45,998 bases of DNA from an uncultured Coriobacteriaceae bacterium. GTDB lineage: Bacteria; Actinomycetota; Coriobacteriia; Coriobacteriales; Eggerthellaceae. Both the position numbers and the translations under genes were made by a program. Shown here piece by piece: positions 22,245-30,807 of this stretch (the stretch's first letter is position 1; every line of letters starts with the position of its first letter). Below the pieces are notes generated by a model. It did not search any database. It was not told the DNA's origin and saw only the letters and a list, made by a program, of their open reading frames with translations. The stretch spans positions 1 through 45,998 of the forward strand of contig USAB01000005.1 in the NCBI GenBank assembly GCA_900552585.1, written 5' to 3'.

Positions 22245-23192
22245 TTATTGCTCCGGCGCCTGCTCCTCGGATCCTGCGGCGGGCGCATCGCCGTACTGCT
22301 CCACGCATTCGTCCGACACCACGTAGTTCACGCATTTCGGCATCAATGTGAACGAAGCGGGCGTGGTGAGCGTCGTAGCCTCGCCGTCATACTGCAGCGG
22401 CAGCGGGGGGTCGGACACGATCTGCACGTCCTTGCCGCGGAATGTTTCCACGCTGTCGCCGCGGTCGGGGAATCCGCCGCCGCGGTCCAGCCATGTGGTG
22501 ATGAATGCGGGAATAAGCTCCAACGCGTTCTGGGTTTTCAGGACCATGACGTCCAGCAGGCCGTCGCGGGGCTGGTTCTCATGTGTGAGCGGCAATTCGA
22601 ACTGCAGTTTCGAGAAGTTCGCCACCATGACGGACAAGCCGTCGCGTTCGATGGTTTCCCCGTCGATGGTGATGGAGAAGTGCGCCGGCGTAGGGGCGGG
22701 GTTGCTGAATGCGGCATGGAAGTACGCCATGGGCCCCAGCTTCGACTTGTTCTCCTGGGCAGCGTTCATAATGGTGGCATCGTAGCCGCATCCGGCAACA
22801 AGCGAGAATCCGTGTTTCTCGCCGCCGGCCGACAGTTCTCCCATATCGAAGTCAAGGACGCTGCCTTCCTTTGCCAGCTTCGCCAATGCATGCGGTTCGT
22901 CGGGTGACATGAGGTTCAGGGTCAGGGCGTTCGACGTGCCCGCCGGGAACGGCATCACGTTCAAACCGGTGTTGCGCAGGCGGTAGGCTACGCTGCAGAT
23001 GGTTCCGTCGCCGCCGCTGGGAACGATGAGGTCGAAATCCGATGCGTCAGCAAGCAGCTTGTCCGTCGTCGTATTCGGTCCCAGCGTGCGCAGGACCACT
23101 TCCGTGTCGTCGTCTGCCACGGAACGGATGAAATCGTAGATGGTTCCGTTGCCGTATCCTGCTTGGGGATTGTTGATGATGAGTAGTTTCAC
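22245..23192 (-). CDS. diacylglycerol kinase-family lipid kinase
   Basis: A 315-residue DAGK/YegS-family protein. NNPQAGYGNG near the start, VPSGGDGTICSVAYRL with the GGDGT catalytic-domain motif and FPAGTSNALTLNL are diagnostic. A C-terminal beta-rich domain (LVAGCGYDATIM ... DGLLDVMVLK) is typical too. Family members phosphorylate diacylglycerol, sphingoid bases or related lipids; the substrate here is unknown. The GTG at 23192 is chosen because GGGGGCAGGG precedes it and the kinase fold starts at once; the frame extends upstream to 23261. It is divergent from RNase D across ~95 bases. Confidence 0.85.
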   Translation of the reverse strand: MKLLIINNPQAGYGNGTIYDFIRSVADDDTEVVLRTLGPNTTTDKLLADASDFDLIVPSGGDGTICSVAYRLRNTGLNVMPFPAGTSNALTLNLMSPDEPHALAKLAKEGSVLDFDMGELSAGGEKHGFSLVAGCGYDATIMNAAQENKSKLGPMAYFHAAFSNPAPTPAHFSITIDGETIERDGLSVMVANFSKLQFELPLTHENQPRDGLLDVMVLKTQNALELIPAFITTWLDRGGGFPDRGDSVETFRGKDVQIVSDPPLPLQYDGEATTLTTPASFTLMPKCVNYVVSDECVEQYGDAPAAGSEEQAPEQ

Positions 23193-23218
23193 GGTAACCC
23201 TGCCCCCGGTGCTTTCTG

Positions 23219-23230
23219 TCTGGTACCAGA
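23219..23230. promoter_or_regulatory. perfect 12-bp palindrome in a divergent promoter region
   Basis: TCTGGTACCAGA lies between the lipid-kinase gene and the RNase D gene, directly before a -10-like TATGAT (23235-23240) facing right. A small hairpin GGGCG-CAAAA-CGCCC follows at 23254-23268. It may be a repressor operator; its protein is unknown. Confidence 0.35.
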
Positions 23231-23287
23231 TTGCTATGATAATACACTCAGACGGGCGCAAAACGCCCGCAGGGCGAAAGAAGAGAC

Positions 23288-24442
23288 GTGTATATAACGG
23301 ATAGCAACCAGCTCAATGCCTTTATCGGGCGTGCAATGAATTCCGATGTGCTTGCCATTGACACGGAGTTCCTAAGGGAGAAGACGTTCCATGCCAGGCT
23401 CTGTCTGCTGCAGATGGCAACGCGCGACGAGGACGTGATCGTGGACCCGTTCGAGGTCACGGACTTGACGCCGCTTATCCCGCTCATGCAGAACCCGAAC
23501 GTGATGAAGCTCTTCCATGCAGGTCGGCAGGATGTCGGAATCCTGTATCGGGAGCTGGGCATCATGCCGCGGCCCGTGTTCGATACGCAGATTGCTGCCG
23601 CGTTGCTGGGCTTCACGCAACAGGTGGGCTATGCGGCGCTGGTACATGCGGAATGCGGCGTGCAGCTGAAGAAGGGCGATTCGTATACGGATTGGAGCCG
23701 CCGTCCGCTGGCGGACAGCCAGATCAGCTATGCGGCCGAAGACGTGATCTACCTCCCCAAGGTGTATTCGAAGATGAAACGGCGCCTGGAGGACATGGGC
23801 CGCCTGCATTGGCTGGATCATGATTTCCACGAGCTGGTGAATCCCGACAAGTACGACACGAAGCCGCGTGAGCGCTACCTGCGCCTTAAACGCGTGAACC
23901 AGCTGTCGCGCAAGCAGCTTTCCGCCGCGCGCGAGTTCGCCGCTTGGCGCGAGGAGCGCGCCGAAAGCGCGAACATCCCGCGCAAGTGGGTGGTCACGGA
24001 CGAGCAGATTGTGGAGTCGTGCAAGCGCGAGACGCGCAGCGTGGACCAGCTGTTCATGGTGCGCGGCATGCGCGATAAGCTGAACACGGCAGACGCCCGT
24101 ACGGTGGTGAAGCTGATTATCAAGGGCTTGGACTCCCCGCAGGAGGAATGGCCCGTCACGTCGCGCAAGAGCCACAACGAGGCGAATGTCGACACTGTCG
24201 TCGACCTGATGTGCGCACTGGTTCGCTATCGGGCGAAGGAAAACGAAATCGCCTTCCAGACGCTCGCCTCGCACGACCAGCTGGTCGCCATCGCCCGCGG
24301 ACATACGGCGGACGTGCCGCTGCTGAAGGGATGGCGTCGCGAGATTGTGGGCGCCGAGCTTCTGGACCTGGTGAACGGGAAGATCAAGCTCTCCGTCGGC
24401 GGCGTGGGAAAGCTTTGCATCGAACGTACCCCCGAGCCCTGA
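23288..24442 (+). CDS. rnd: ribonuclease D
   Basis: A 384-residue DEDD-family 3'-5' exoribonuclease. Exo I is LAIDTEFLRE (Asp25, Glu27), exo II follows in KLFHAGRQDVGIL, and exo III in SYAAEDVIYLPKVY (Tyr-x3-Asp). The last ~180 residues contain HRDC-type helical domains (FAAWREERAESANIPRKWVVTDEQI). RNase D trims tRNA 3' ends. The start is GTG at 23288 behind GAAAGAAGAG. It probably shares a transcript with the YugP-type gene 50 bases downstream. Confidence 0.92.
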   Translation: MYITDSNQLNAFIGRAMNSDVLAIDTEFLREKTFHARLCLLQMATRDEDVIVDPFEVTDLTPLIPLMQNPNVMKLFHAGRQDVGILYRELGIMPRPVFDTQIAAALLGFTQQVGYAALVHAECGVQLKKGDSYTDWSRRPLADSQISYAAEDVIYLPKVYSKMKRRLEDMGRLHWLDHDFHELVNPDKYDTKPRERYLRLKRVNQLSRKQLSAAREFAAWREERAESANIPRKWVVTDEQIVESCKRETRSVDQLFMVRGMRDKLNTADARTVVKLIIKGLDSPQEEWPVTSRKSHNEANVDTVVDLMCALVRYRAKENEIAFQTLASHDQLVAIARGHTADVPLLKGWRREIVGAELLDLVNGKIKLSVGGVGKLCIERTPEP

Positions 24443-24491
24443 AAGACCGTTAAGATCCGGGTGCATGCCCGGGGAAGGGACAGGATACCCT

Positions 24492-25148
24492 ATGGCCTAT
24501 ATTCTTTTGATCGCCGTGTCACTGCTCATCGGTGGCGGTGTGCAATGGTACGTGCGGCATCAGATCAACAAATACCAGAACGTGCCGCTTTCCTCCGGTT
24601 TGACGGGTGCGCAGAGCGCCCAGCAGATGCTGAGCTATTACGGCATCACGGATGTGCCCATCGGGCAGGGCGGTGCGGACGAGGACTACTTCGATCCCCG
24701 CTCGAACAGCATCACGCTGGATAACGATGCGTTCCATACGGCGACCATCACCAGCGTTGCCACAGCTTGCCACGAGGTGGGCCATGCGTGCCAGTTCAAT
24801 CAGGGCTATATGCCCATGAAGGTCCGTTCCGCGCTCGTGCCGGTGGTGAACTTCACGCAGCAGACCTGGATGATCATCCTGCTCGTGGGCATCTTCCTGA
24901 ATCTGGCCGGCCTTATCGACCTGGCTATCATCTTCTACGCCGTTGCCGTGGTGTTCTCGCTTGTCACACTCCCGGTGGAGTTCGACGCCAGTCATCGCGC
25001 CCTGACGTATATGAAGGAGACGGGCATCATGGAGGCCGAGCACCAGGGTGCCTGGTCTGTGCTGGTTGCCTGTGCGTTGACGTACGTGGCATCCACGTTG
25101 ATTTCCGTGCTGAATCTGGTGTACCTGCTCAGCATGCGCGACGAATAG
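24492..25148 (+). CDS. YugP-type membrane zinc metallopeptidase
   Basis: 218 residues. An N-terminal transmembrane helix (YILLIAVSLLIGGGVQWYV) is followed by a YDPRSNSITL-like strand (YFDPRSNSITLD) and the zinc motif HEVGHACQ (His, His and Glu of HExxH). Two further hydrophobic hairpins and a family-typical LPVEFDASHRAL follow. The family (YugP, putative neutral zinc metallopeptidase) has no known substrate. The start at ATG 24492 is preferred since AGGGACAGG precedes it and the helix begins here; an in-frame codon at 24465 is possible. Confidence 0.85.
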   Translation: MAYILLIAVSLLIGGGVQWYVRHQINKYQNVPLSSGLTGAQSAQQMLSYYGITDVPIGQGGADEDYFDPRSNSITLDNDAFHTATITSVATACHEVGHACQFNQGYMPMKVRSALVPVVNFTQQTWMIILLVGIFLNLAGLIDLAIIFYAVAVVFSLVTLPVEFDASHRALTYMKETGIMEAEHQGAWSVLVACALTYVASTLISVLNLVYLLSMRDE

Positions 25149-25161
25149 CGGGCGACGCGCG

Positions 25162-26664
25162 ATGTCTGAAGCAGAGGGCCGAGAGGTCCTGACGGTCTCG
25201 CAGGCCATGTCCATCGCGAAGGAGGCGCTGGAGTCGTTTCCGCTCACGCTGATGGGAGAAGTCTCAGAGGTCAGCAACAAGCGCGGGTACAAGGCTGTGT
25301 ACTTCACGGTGAAGGACGACAGCGCAAGCATGCCGTGCATGATGTGGAAGAACCGCTTCGATCGCATGGACGTGCCGCTGCGCGTGGGCATGCTGGTGCA
25401 GATGACGGGCCGTTTCACGCTGTATGCGGCGAAGGGCCGCATGAACTTCGACGTGTTCAATCTGTCGCTTGCCGGCGAGGGAGATCTGCGCCTGAAGGTT
25501 GCGAACCTTGCGAAGAAGCTTGCAGCCGAGGGCCTGACGGCGGACGAGCGCAAACGCCCCATTCCGAAGTACAGCGAAGCCATCGGCCTCGTCACGTCGC
25601 CGCGCGGCGCGGCGGTGCACGATGTGCTGCGCACACTGCGCCGGCGTTTCCCGTTGGCGCGCGTGCTGCTGGCCGGCGTTCCCGTCGAGGGCAAGGATGC
25701 CCCGAAGCACCTGATTGAGGGCATGCGCACTGTCGTCGACGCCGGTGCGGAAGTGGTTCTGCTCGTGCGCGGCGGCGGTTCTTTCGAAGACTTGATGCCG
25801 TTCAACGACGAGCAGCTGGCGCGTGCTATCGCGGACTGCCCGGTGCCGGTTGTGACGGGTATCGGCCACGAGCCCGACACCAGCATTGCGGACATGGTGG
25901 CCGACCGACGGGCATCCACGCCCACCGGGGCTGCCGAAGCCGTCAGCGCGAAGCGCGAGAATCTGGATGTGGGTTTCGACCATGCCGCGAAACGGCTGAC
26001 GGCAGCGCTGGAGCGGGAGATAGAGTCGCTTGACCTGGCGGTTTCGGCGCTGGCGGACCGTCCCGTCATGCGCGATTCGAACGTGCTGTTCGCTTCCGAT
26101 GCGCAGACGCTCGACCTGGCGGCCGATAAGCTGGACCGGGCGGCGCGATCGTTCGTGCCTCCGCGTCAACAGCAGGTCGAGGGGCTTGCCGGTCGCCTCT
26201 CGCTTGCCATTCCGCAGAACGTGCAGCGCGACCAGGCGGCGCTTGCGTCGTACGGACAGGTGCTTCGATCGGCTGGGAAGGCCATCCTGGAATCGCCCGC
26301 GCGCGATACGGAGCAGGTGCGGGCGCAGCTTGTCCGGGCCATGGGCGAACGTATGGAACGTGCGCAGCGGCGCACGGACGACGAGGCGCGCACGTTGAAG
26401 ACGGCCGGTAAAACGTTACTGGCCCCATATGAGAACCGGTTCGGATTGGCGGCATCGCGGTTGGAGGATCTGTCGCCGCTGGCCGTCATCCGGCGCGGCT
26501 ATGCCATGGTGCAGGACGGGGAAGGCCGCGTGGTGGATTCTGTCGACAAGGTGGCTCCGAACGGATTGCTTGCGGTTACCGTGGCAGACGGCTGCATAGA
26601 CTGCACGGTTCAGGGCGTGCGCAGGACGCGCGTCTCGGACCTTACGAATAAGGAGGAGAAATGA
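25162..26664 (+). CDS. xseA: exodeoxyribonuclease VII large subunit
   Basis: A 500-residue XseA. An N-terminal OB-fold (SFPLTLMGEVSEVSNKRGYKA, MPCMMWKNRFDRM) is followed by the nuclease core IGLVTSPRGAAVHD, LVRGGGSFEDLMPFND and VTGIGHEPDTSIADMVADRRASTPTGAAE. A long coiled-coil region and the C-terminal SPLAVIRRGYAMV complete the family pattern. It degrades single-stranded DNA to oligonucleotides together with XseB. Its stop overlaps xseB as ATGA. Confidence 0.95.
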   Translation: MSEAEGREVLTVSQAMSIAKEALESFPLTLMGEVSEVSNKRGYKAVYFTVKDDSASMPCMMWKNRFDRMDVPLRVGMLVQMTGRFTLYAAKGRMNFDVFNLSLAGEGDLRLKVANLAKKLAAEGLTADERKRPIPKYSEAIGLVTSPRGAAVHDVLRTLRRRFPLARVLLAGVPVEGKDAPKHLIEGMRTVVDAGAEVVLLVRGGGSFEDLMPFNDEQLARAIADCPVPVVTGIGHEPDTSIADMVADRRASTPTGAAEAVSAKRENLDVGFDHAAKRLTAALEREIESLDLAVSALADRPVMRDSNVLFASDAQTLDLAADKLDRAARSFVPPRQQQVEGLAGRLSLAIPQNVQRDQAALASYGQVLRSAGKAILESPARDTEQVRAQLVRAMGERMERAQRRTDDEARTLKTAGKTLLAPYENRFGLAASRLEDLSPLAVIRRGYAMVQDGEGRVVDSVDKVAPNGLLAVTVADGCIDCTVQGVRRTRVSDLTNKEEK

Positions 26665-26930
26665 CCGAAGAGAGCACGAAGGCTCCGACTGATATCGAGA
26701 ATCTGACGTTTCGCCAGGCAATGGACGAGTTGTCGGAGATCGTCTCGTCGCTGGAGGACAACAGCCTCGAGCTTGAGGAGAGCTTGAAACGCTACGAGCG
26801 CGGCGTGGCCCTGCTCCGTTCCCTGCGGGCGCGCTTGGATGGCGCTCAGCAGAAGGTTGATCAGCTGATGGGAGAACTGGAGCAGGTGGAAAGCGATGAC
26901 GAGATCGATTCCACGCTCCACAAGGCATAA
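26661..26930 (+). CDS. xseB: exodeoxyribonuclease VII small subunit
   Basis: An 89-residue all-helical XseB: LTFRQAMDELSEIVSSLEDN, SLELEESLKRYERGVALL and a final coiled coil. Length and motif order match the family. It overlaps xseA by 4 bases, with AAGGAGGAG (26649-26657) as ribosome site, giving coupled translation of the two subunits. Confidence 0.95.
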   Translation: MTEESTKAPTDIENLTFRQAMDELSEIVSSLEDNSLELEESLKRYERGVALLRSLRARLDGAQQKVDQLMGELEQVESDDEIDSTLHKA

Positions 26931-26977
26931 TGCGCTAGCATAGACCGTATTCGATAACGCAAATGGAAGGAGCCGCC

Positions 26978-27364
26978 ATGCTGGACGACGATTGCCTGTT
27001 CTGCAAGATCATCAAGGGGGAGATTCCCTCGAACAAGGTGTACGAGGACGATTATGTGTTCGCTTTCGATGATGTGAACCCGCAGATGCCGGTGCATACG
27101 CTCATCGTTCCGAAGAGCCATTACGTGAATCTGTCCGATGATATCCCTGCCGACGAGCTGGGCCATCTATTCTCCCAGGTGAAAACTGTCGCGCGCCTAA
27201 AGGGCGTGGACGAGAGCGGGTATCGCACCGTCGTGAATTCCGGCGACGACGCGCGCCAGGTGGTCAAGCATCTGCATATCCACGTCATGGGCGGCGGTCG
27301 CATGTGCGATGGCTCTCCAGCGGAAGTTCCCGGCGAAACGCATAACGAACGGGCTGAAGAGTAA
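26978..27364 (+). CDS. HIT-family protein
   Basis: A 128-residue HIT protein of the bacterial HinT type. CLFCKIIKGEIPSN provides the CxxC zinc pair and the PS start of the fold. FDDVNPQMPVHTLIVPK is conserved, and the histidine triad is HLHIHVMGG, where the middle His is the nucleophile of nucleotidyl hydrolase/transferase activity on AMP-linked substrates. GGAAGGAG precedes the ATG at 26978, which is preferred over an in-frame ATG at 26963. It follows xseB by 47 bases. Confidence 0.92.
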   Translation: MLDDDCLFCKIIKGEIPSNKVYEDDYVFAFDDVNPQMPVHTLIVPKSHYVNLSDDIPADELGHLFSQVKTVARLKGVDESGYRTVVNSGDDARQVVKHLHIHVMGGGRMCDGSPAEVPGETHNERAEE

Positions 27365-27524
27365 CGTTACGGCAGGTGCAGCGGTATATCTTGGCTGGCG
27401 AACGGCAGCCCATTCGCGGATTGCCGTTTGCCGAGCGCTGGTCTGCGCGCGTTCCCCTCATTTCCTCATTCAGTAGAATAGGAAAGAATCATTTCGCATA
27501 GCACTGCTTTGTTAGGAGACTCTC

Positions 27525-28757
27525 TTGCACGTACTGGTGGTTAATGCAGGTTCCTCATCCCTGAAATTCCAGCTGGTCCATGTTGAGACAGGCCGCATCA
27601 TCACGAAGGGCCTGTGCGATCGCGTGGGCGCGCCCGACTCGCGCCTGAAGCACGGCGTGGATGACGAGGTCGTCATCGATACTCCGCTTCCCGATCATCA
27701 GACGGCAATCAAGTTGGTGTTGAAGGAGCTTATCGACGGGGAGCATGCCCCCCTGGAATCGCTCGACGAGATTAACGCTATAGGACACCGTATCGTGCAG
27801 GGAGCGAATTACTTCGACCATTCGGTCATCATCGACGAGGATGTCATCTCGAAGATCGATCAACTCTCGGAACTCGCGCCGCTGCATAACAAACCGGCTG
27901 CCGCCTGCATCAGGGCCTGTCAGGAATCTTTGCCGGGCATTCCGCAGGTCGCCGTGTTCGATACGTCGTTCTTCCAGACGCTGCCGCGCAAGGCGTACAT
28001 GTATCCCATTCCGTACGAATATTATGAGAAGTACGGCATCCGAAAATACGGCGCACATGGCACGTCACATCGATATATCGCCTATCGGGCGGCGAAGATG
28101 CTCGACGAACCGCTCGATGAATTGAAGCTCATTACCTGCCATCTCGGCAACGGCGGATCCATCACCGCTGTCGACCACGGTATCGCGGTCGATACCTCAA
28201 TGGGCTTCACGCCGTTGGACGGCCTTATGATGGGAACGCGCTCGGGATCGCTGGACCCTGCCATCGTCACGTATCTCATGGAGCATGAGAACCTGAGCCC
28301 CCAGGAAATGAACGACATCCTGAACAAGAAGTCGGGCATGCTGGGCATCTCGGGCATCAGCAACGACCTGCGTACCATCGACGAGGCGGCAAACAAGGGC
28401 AACGAGCGCGCCGCTCTTGCATACGAGATGTATGCGTATTCCATCAAGCGCATCATCGGTTCCTATATTGCGGTCATGGCCGGTGTCGATGCCATCGTGC
28501 TTACGGCCGGCGTGGGCGAGAACAGCAACAAGGTGCGTTCGCTCATCTTCTCCGGCATGCGTCAGATGGGCATCCATTTGGATGAGCGCCGCAATAAGAT
28601 GCGCGGATTCGAACGCATCATTTCTGCGGACGATTCGGATGTCCAAATTCTCGTCATTCCGACAGACGAGGAATATATGATTGCCCGCGACACGTATCAG
28701 GTGGTTCGTGAGGCCAGAGTCGAGGCTGCGGAGGCTCAGGCGGCTCGGGAGCAATAA
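27525..28757 (+). CDS. ackA: acetate kinase
   Basis: A 410-residue acetate kinase: N-terminal VLVVNAGSSSLKFQL, AIGHRIVQGA, FDTSFFQTLPRKAY, YGAHGTSHRYI, CHLGNGGSITAVDHG, SMGFTPLDGLMMGTRSGSLDP and LTAGVGENS, all at expected positions. It converts acetyl phosphate and ADP to acetate and ATP. The start codon is TTG at 27525 with AGGAGA at 27514-27519. pta, its usual partner, lies ~2 kb downstream on the opposite strand instead of adjacent. A strong terminator follows. Confidence 0.96.
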   Translation: MHVLVVNAGSSSLKFQLVHVETGRIITKGLCDRVGAPDSRLKHGVDDEVVIDTPLPDHQTAIKLVLKELIDGEHAPLESLDEINAIGHRIVQGANYFDHSVIIDEDVISKIDQLSELAPLHNKPAAACIRACQESLPGIPQVAVFDTSFFQTLPRKAYMYPIPYEYYEKYGIRKYGAHGTSHRYIAYRAAKMLDEPLDELKLITCHLGNGGSITAVDHGIAVDTSMGFTPLDGLMMGTRSGSLDPAIVTYLMEHENLSPQEMNDILNKKSGMLGISGISNDLRTIDEAANKGNERAALAYEMYAYSIKRIIGSYIAVMAGVDAIVLTAGVGENSNKVRSLIFSGMRQMGIHLDERRNKMRGFERIISADDSDVQILVIPTDEEYMIARDTYQVVREARVEAAEAQAAREQ

Positions 28758-28782
28758 CCTTGCGCGCATTCTGTGCTATTCT

Positions 28783-28821
28783 GCCGGGCAAATGGGGCAG
28801 GGTTCCGTTTGCCCGGCTTTT
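28783..28821 (+). terminator. terminator after ackA
   Basis: GCCGGGCAAA and TTTGCCCGGC form a 10-bp stem around a 15-base loop, followed by TTTTC. Confidence 0.8.
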
Positions 28822-28915
28822 CTTGTGCTGTTTGCAGTGGCCTTCTCGTCTTTTATCTCCGCGCAATGTTTTCGCGTATCGTAGGTAAGGGAATCTGGAG
28901 AAGGGAGCTAGACGG

Positions 28916-30328
28916 TTGCTGGATGATACTGAGCGCGTACTCGATGCGAAGCTGGTACTTTCGATTGTCGCTTGCGGCATCATGTCGTTTGCGGGGGTAG
29001 TGGTGGAAACAGCCATGAACGTTGCGTTTCCCGCATTGATGCTCGAATTCTCCGTGAATACGGCAACCGTGCAATGGGTGACCACGGCATATCTGCTGGT
29101 GCTCACGTGCATCGTCCCCATCTCGGCGTTCTTAGAACGGCGCTTTCGCATGAAATCGCTGTTCGTCGCCGCAATCTGCCTATTCATCGCCGGTACGTCC
29201 ACCTGCGCGATAGCGCCCGGTTTCGCCTTTATCGTGTTCGGTCGCATCGTGCAGGCAATAGGAACCGGCATGGCGCTTCCTCTGATGTTCAACATCATCA
29301 TCGAGCAGGCCCCGCTCGATCGCATCGGGTTCATGATGGGTCTGGGCACGCTTATCACGGCCATCGCACCGGCGGTTGGTCCTTCGTTTGGTGGTTTCGT
29401 CATCGGGATATGGGGCTGGCGCATGATTTTCATCGTGCTGCTGCCGTTCCTGCTTGCCGCGTTCGCGGTCGGCATCCTGTCCATTCGGCAATCGTCGGAG
29501 ACGTCGCGGGTGCATTTCAATGTGAGCCAGTTCCTGCTGCTGTCCGCCTCATTCGTCTGTCTGGTATTCGCCACGTCGTCTGCCAGCACGGCGGGATGGG
29601 GAAGCATGCAGGTCATCGGCCTGCTTATTGCCTTCGTCGTGTTCCTTCTGTTGTTCTGCGTGCTGTCCGTACGTTCGTCCCAGCCGCTCGTCCATATCGG
29701 GATATTCCACAGCAGTTCGTTTGCGTTGAGCACGTTCTATGTGGTGCTGTTGCAGATGATAGTGCTGGGTTTGGGTTACCTGATTCCCTACTACGGTCAA
29801 GTGGTGCTGCATCTGTCCGAATTCAGCGCTGGCTGTCTTCTGGTGCCCGGCTGCATCGTGGGTGCCGTCCTTGCTCCCATCGGCGGGCGCATTCTGGATC
29901 GCCTGGGTTCGAAACGGCCCTTGATCTTCGGCGCGGCGGTCCAGGCAGCTGCCATGCTCTGCTTCTGGCTGTTCGGCTTCGGCGAATATGCCTGGGTCAT
30001 TGCGCTGACCTATGTGCTTATTCCCATCTCGCAAGGCTTCTCCATGGCGAACAGCATCACGAACGGTTTGTCGTACCTGCCGTACGGTTTTAAGACGGAC
30101 GGCAATGCCGTCTTCCAAACGTTTCAGCAGCTGGGCGGCGCATTAGGTACGGCTGTGGCTACCAGCGTCATGAATACGGCGCAGGCTGCAGATGCGAATG
30201 TGGTAACGGGCACGGTTGCGGGAACGCAAGCCGCTGTAATCGTCCTACTTGTGCTCTCGGTTATTGCACTCGTTTGCATGTTGGGCGTGTTTGCGGGAGA
30301 CAATACGTCGAAAACGAATGCAAGCTAA
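28916..30328 (+). CDS. MFS transporter, DHA2 (14-helix) type
   Basis: A 470-residue polytopic protein with ~14 hydrophobic segments. It has motif A-like LERRFRMKSLF after helix 2, WVTTAYLLVLTCIVPIS in helix 2, GRIVQAIGTGMALPLMFN (motif B), and motif C in helix 5 (LITAIAPAVGPSFGGF), the antiporter signature of drug:H+ exporters. This points to EmrB/QacA-like efflux; the substrate is unknown. The start is TTG at 28916 behind GGAGAAGGGAG. No regulator gene is adjacent. Confidence 0.88.
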   Translation: MLDDTERVLDAKLVLSIVACGIMSFAGVVVETAMNVAFPALMLEFSVNTATVQWVTTAYLLVLTCIVPISAFLERRFRMKSLFVAAICLFIAGTSTCAIAPGFAFIVFGRIVQAIGTGMALPLMFNIIIEQAPLDRIGFMMGLGTLITAIAPAVGPSFGGFVIGIWGWRMIFIVLLPFLLAAFAVGILSIRQSSETSRVHFNVSQFLLLSASFVCLVFATSSASTAGWGSMQVIGLLIAFVVFLLLFCVLSVRSSQPLVHIGIFHSSSFALSTFYVVLLQMIVLGLGYLIPYYGQVVLHLSEFSAGCLLVPGCIVGAVLAPIGGRILDRLGSKRPLIFGAAVQAAAMLCFWLFGFGEYAWVIALTYVLIPISQGFSMANSITNGLSYLPYGFKTDGNAVFQTFQQLGGALGTAVATSVMNTAQAADANVVTGTVAGTQAAVIVLLVLSVIALVCMLGVFAGDNTSKTNAS

Positions 30329-30426
30329 CTCGTTTCTTCCTGCAATGGTTCTGTTTAATCACATCTTGTAGTCGATTACGACAAGCTAAAACGCTGTCTA
30401 CCGCGTCAATCCTTCTCGACAACCTA

Positions 30427-30689
30427 GTGAAAACGATAAAAGCGGCAATGCGTTTGTACAGGCTGACGTGGGCAAAGCACTCGATGCAGGTTGGCGGTTA
30501 TCAGATCCGCTATTCCACGAATAAGAATATGCCGGGGCGAAGGGGAAGACCGTAAAGCGCGCCTCTGTGACGAAGAAGACGCTTTCGAAGCTGACGGTGC
30601 ATAAGAAATACTACGTGCAAGTACGCTTGTCAGCATGGAGCGGCAAGGGAAGTTTCAGCGCAAAGCAGCCTGCAGTCGGCATGAGGTGA
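30427..30689 (+). pseudogene. fibronectin type III-like surface-protein fragment, frameshifted
   Basis: The frame from 30427 reads VKTIKAAMRLYRLTWAKHS then QVGGYQIRYSTNKNM, a fibronectin-III-type repeat seen in Coriobacteriia surface proteins, and runs into a stop at 30553. The repeat continues one frame over from 30534 (GAKGKTVKRASVTKKTLSKL, then KKYYVQVR) to TGA 30687-30689. One missing base near 30531 (before CCGGGG) explains the shift. The usual TYK-x-G-x-TYYS insert after YVQVR is also missing. No signal peptide or start remains. The upstream 30329-30426 shows only an imperfect inverted repeat (CTTGTAGTCG/CGACAAG, ~30365-30385). Confidence 0.7.
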
Positions 30690-30713
30690 TGGCTCTCGCG
30701 CATCGACAACGCA

Positions 30714-30742
30714 GGGGCGGATCGAACGGTCCGCCCCTTTCT
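30714..30742. terminator. bidirectional terminator between the FnIII pseudogene and pta
   Basis: GGGGCGGA (30714-30721) and TCCGCCCC (30730-30737) form a perfect 8-bp stem, followed by TTTCTC. It lies between convergent units. Confidence 0.7.
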
Positions 30743-30807
30743 CTATCGTATAAAGAAAGAATAGCCCGAAGGCTGCCCGTGTGCGTTTCGCATCGAGGAA
30801 CAGTAAA

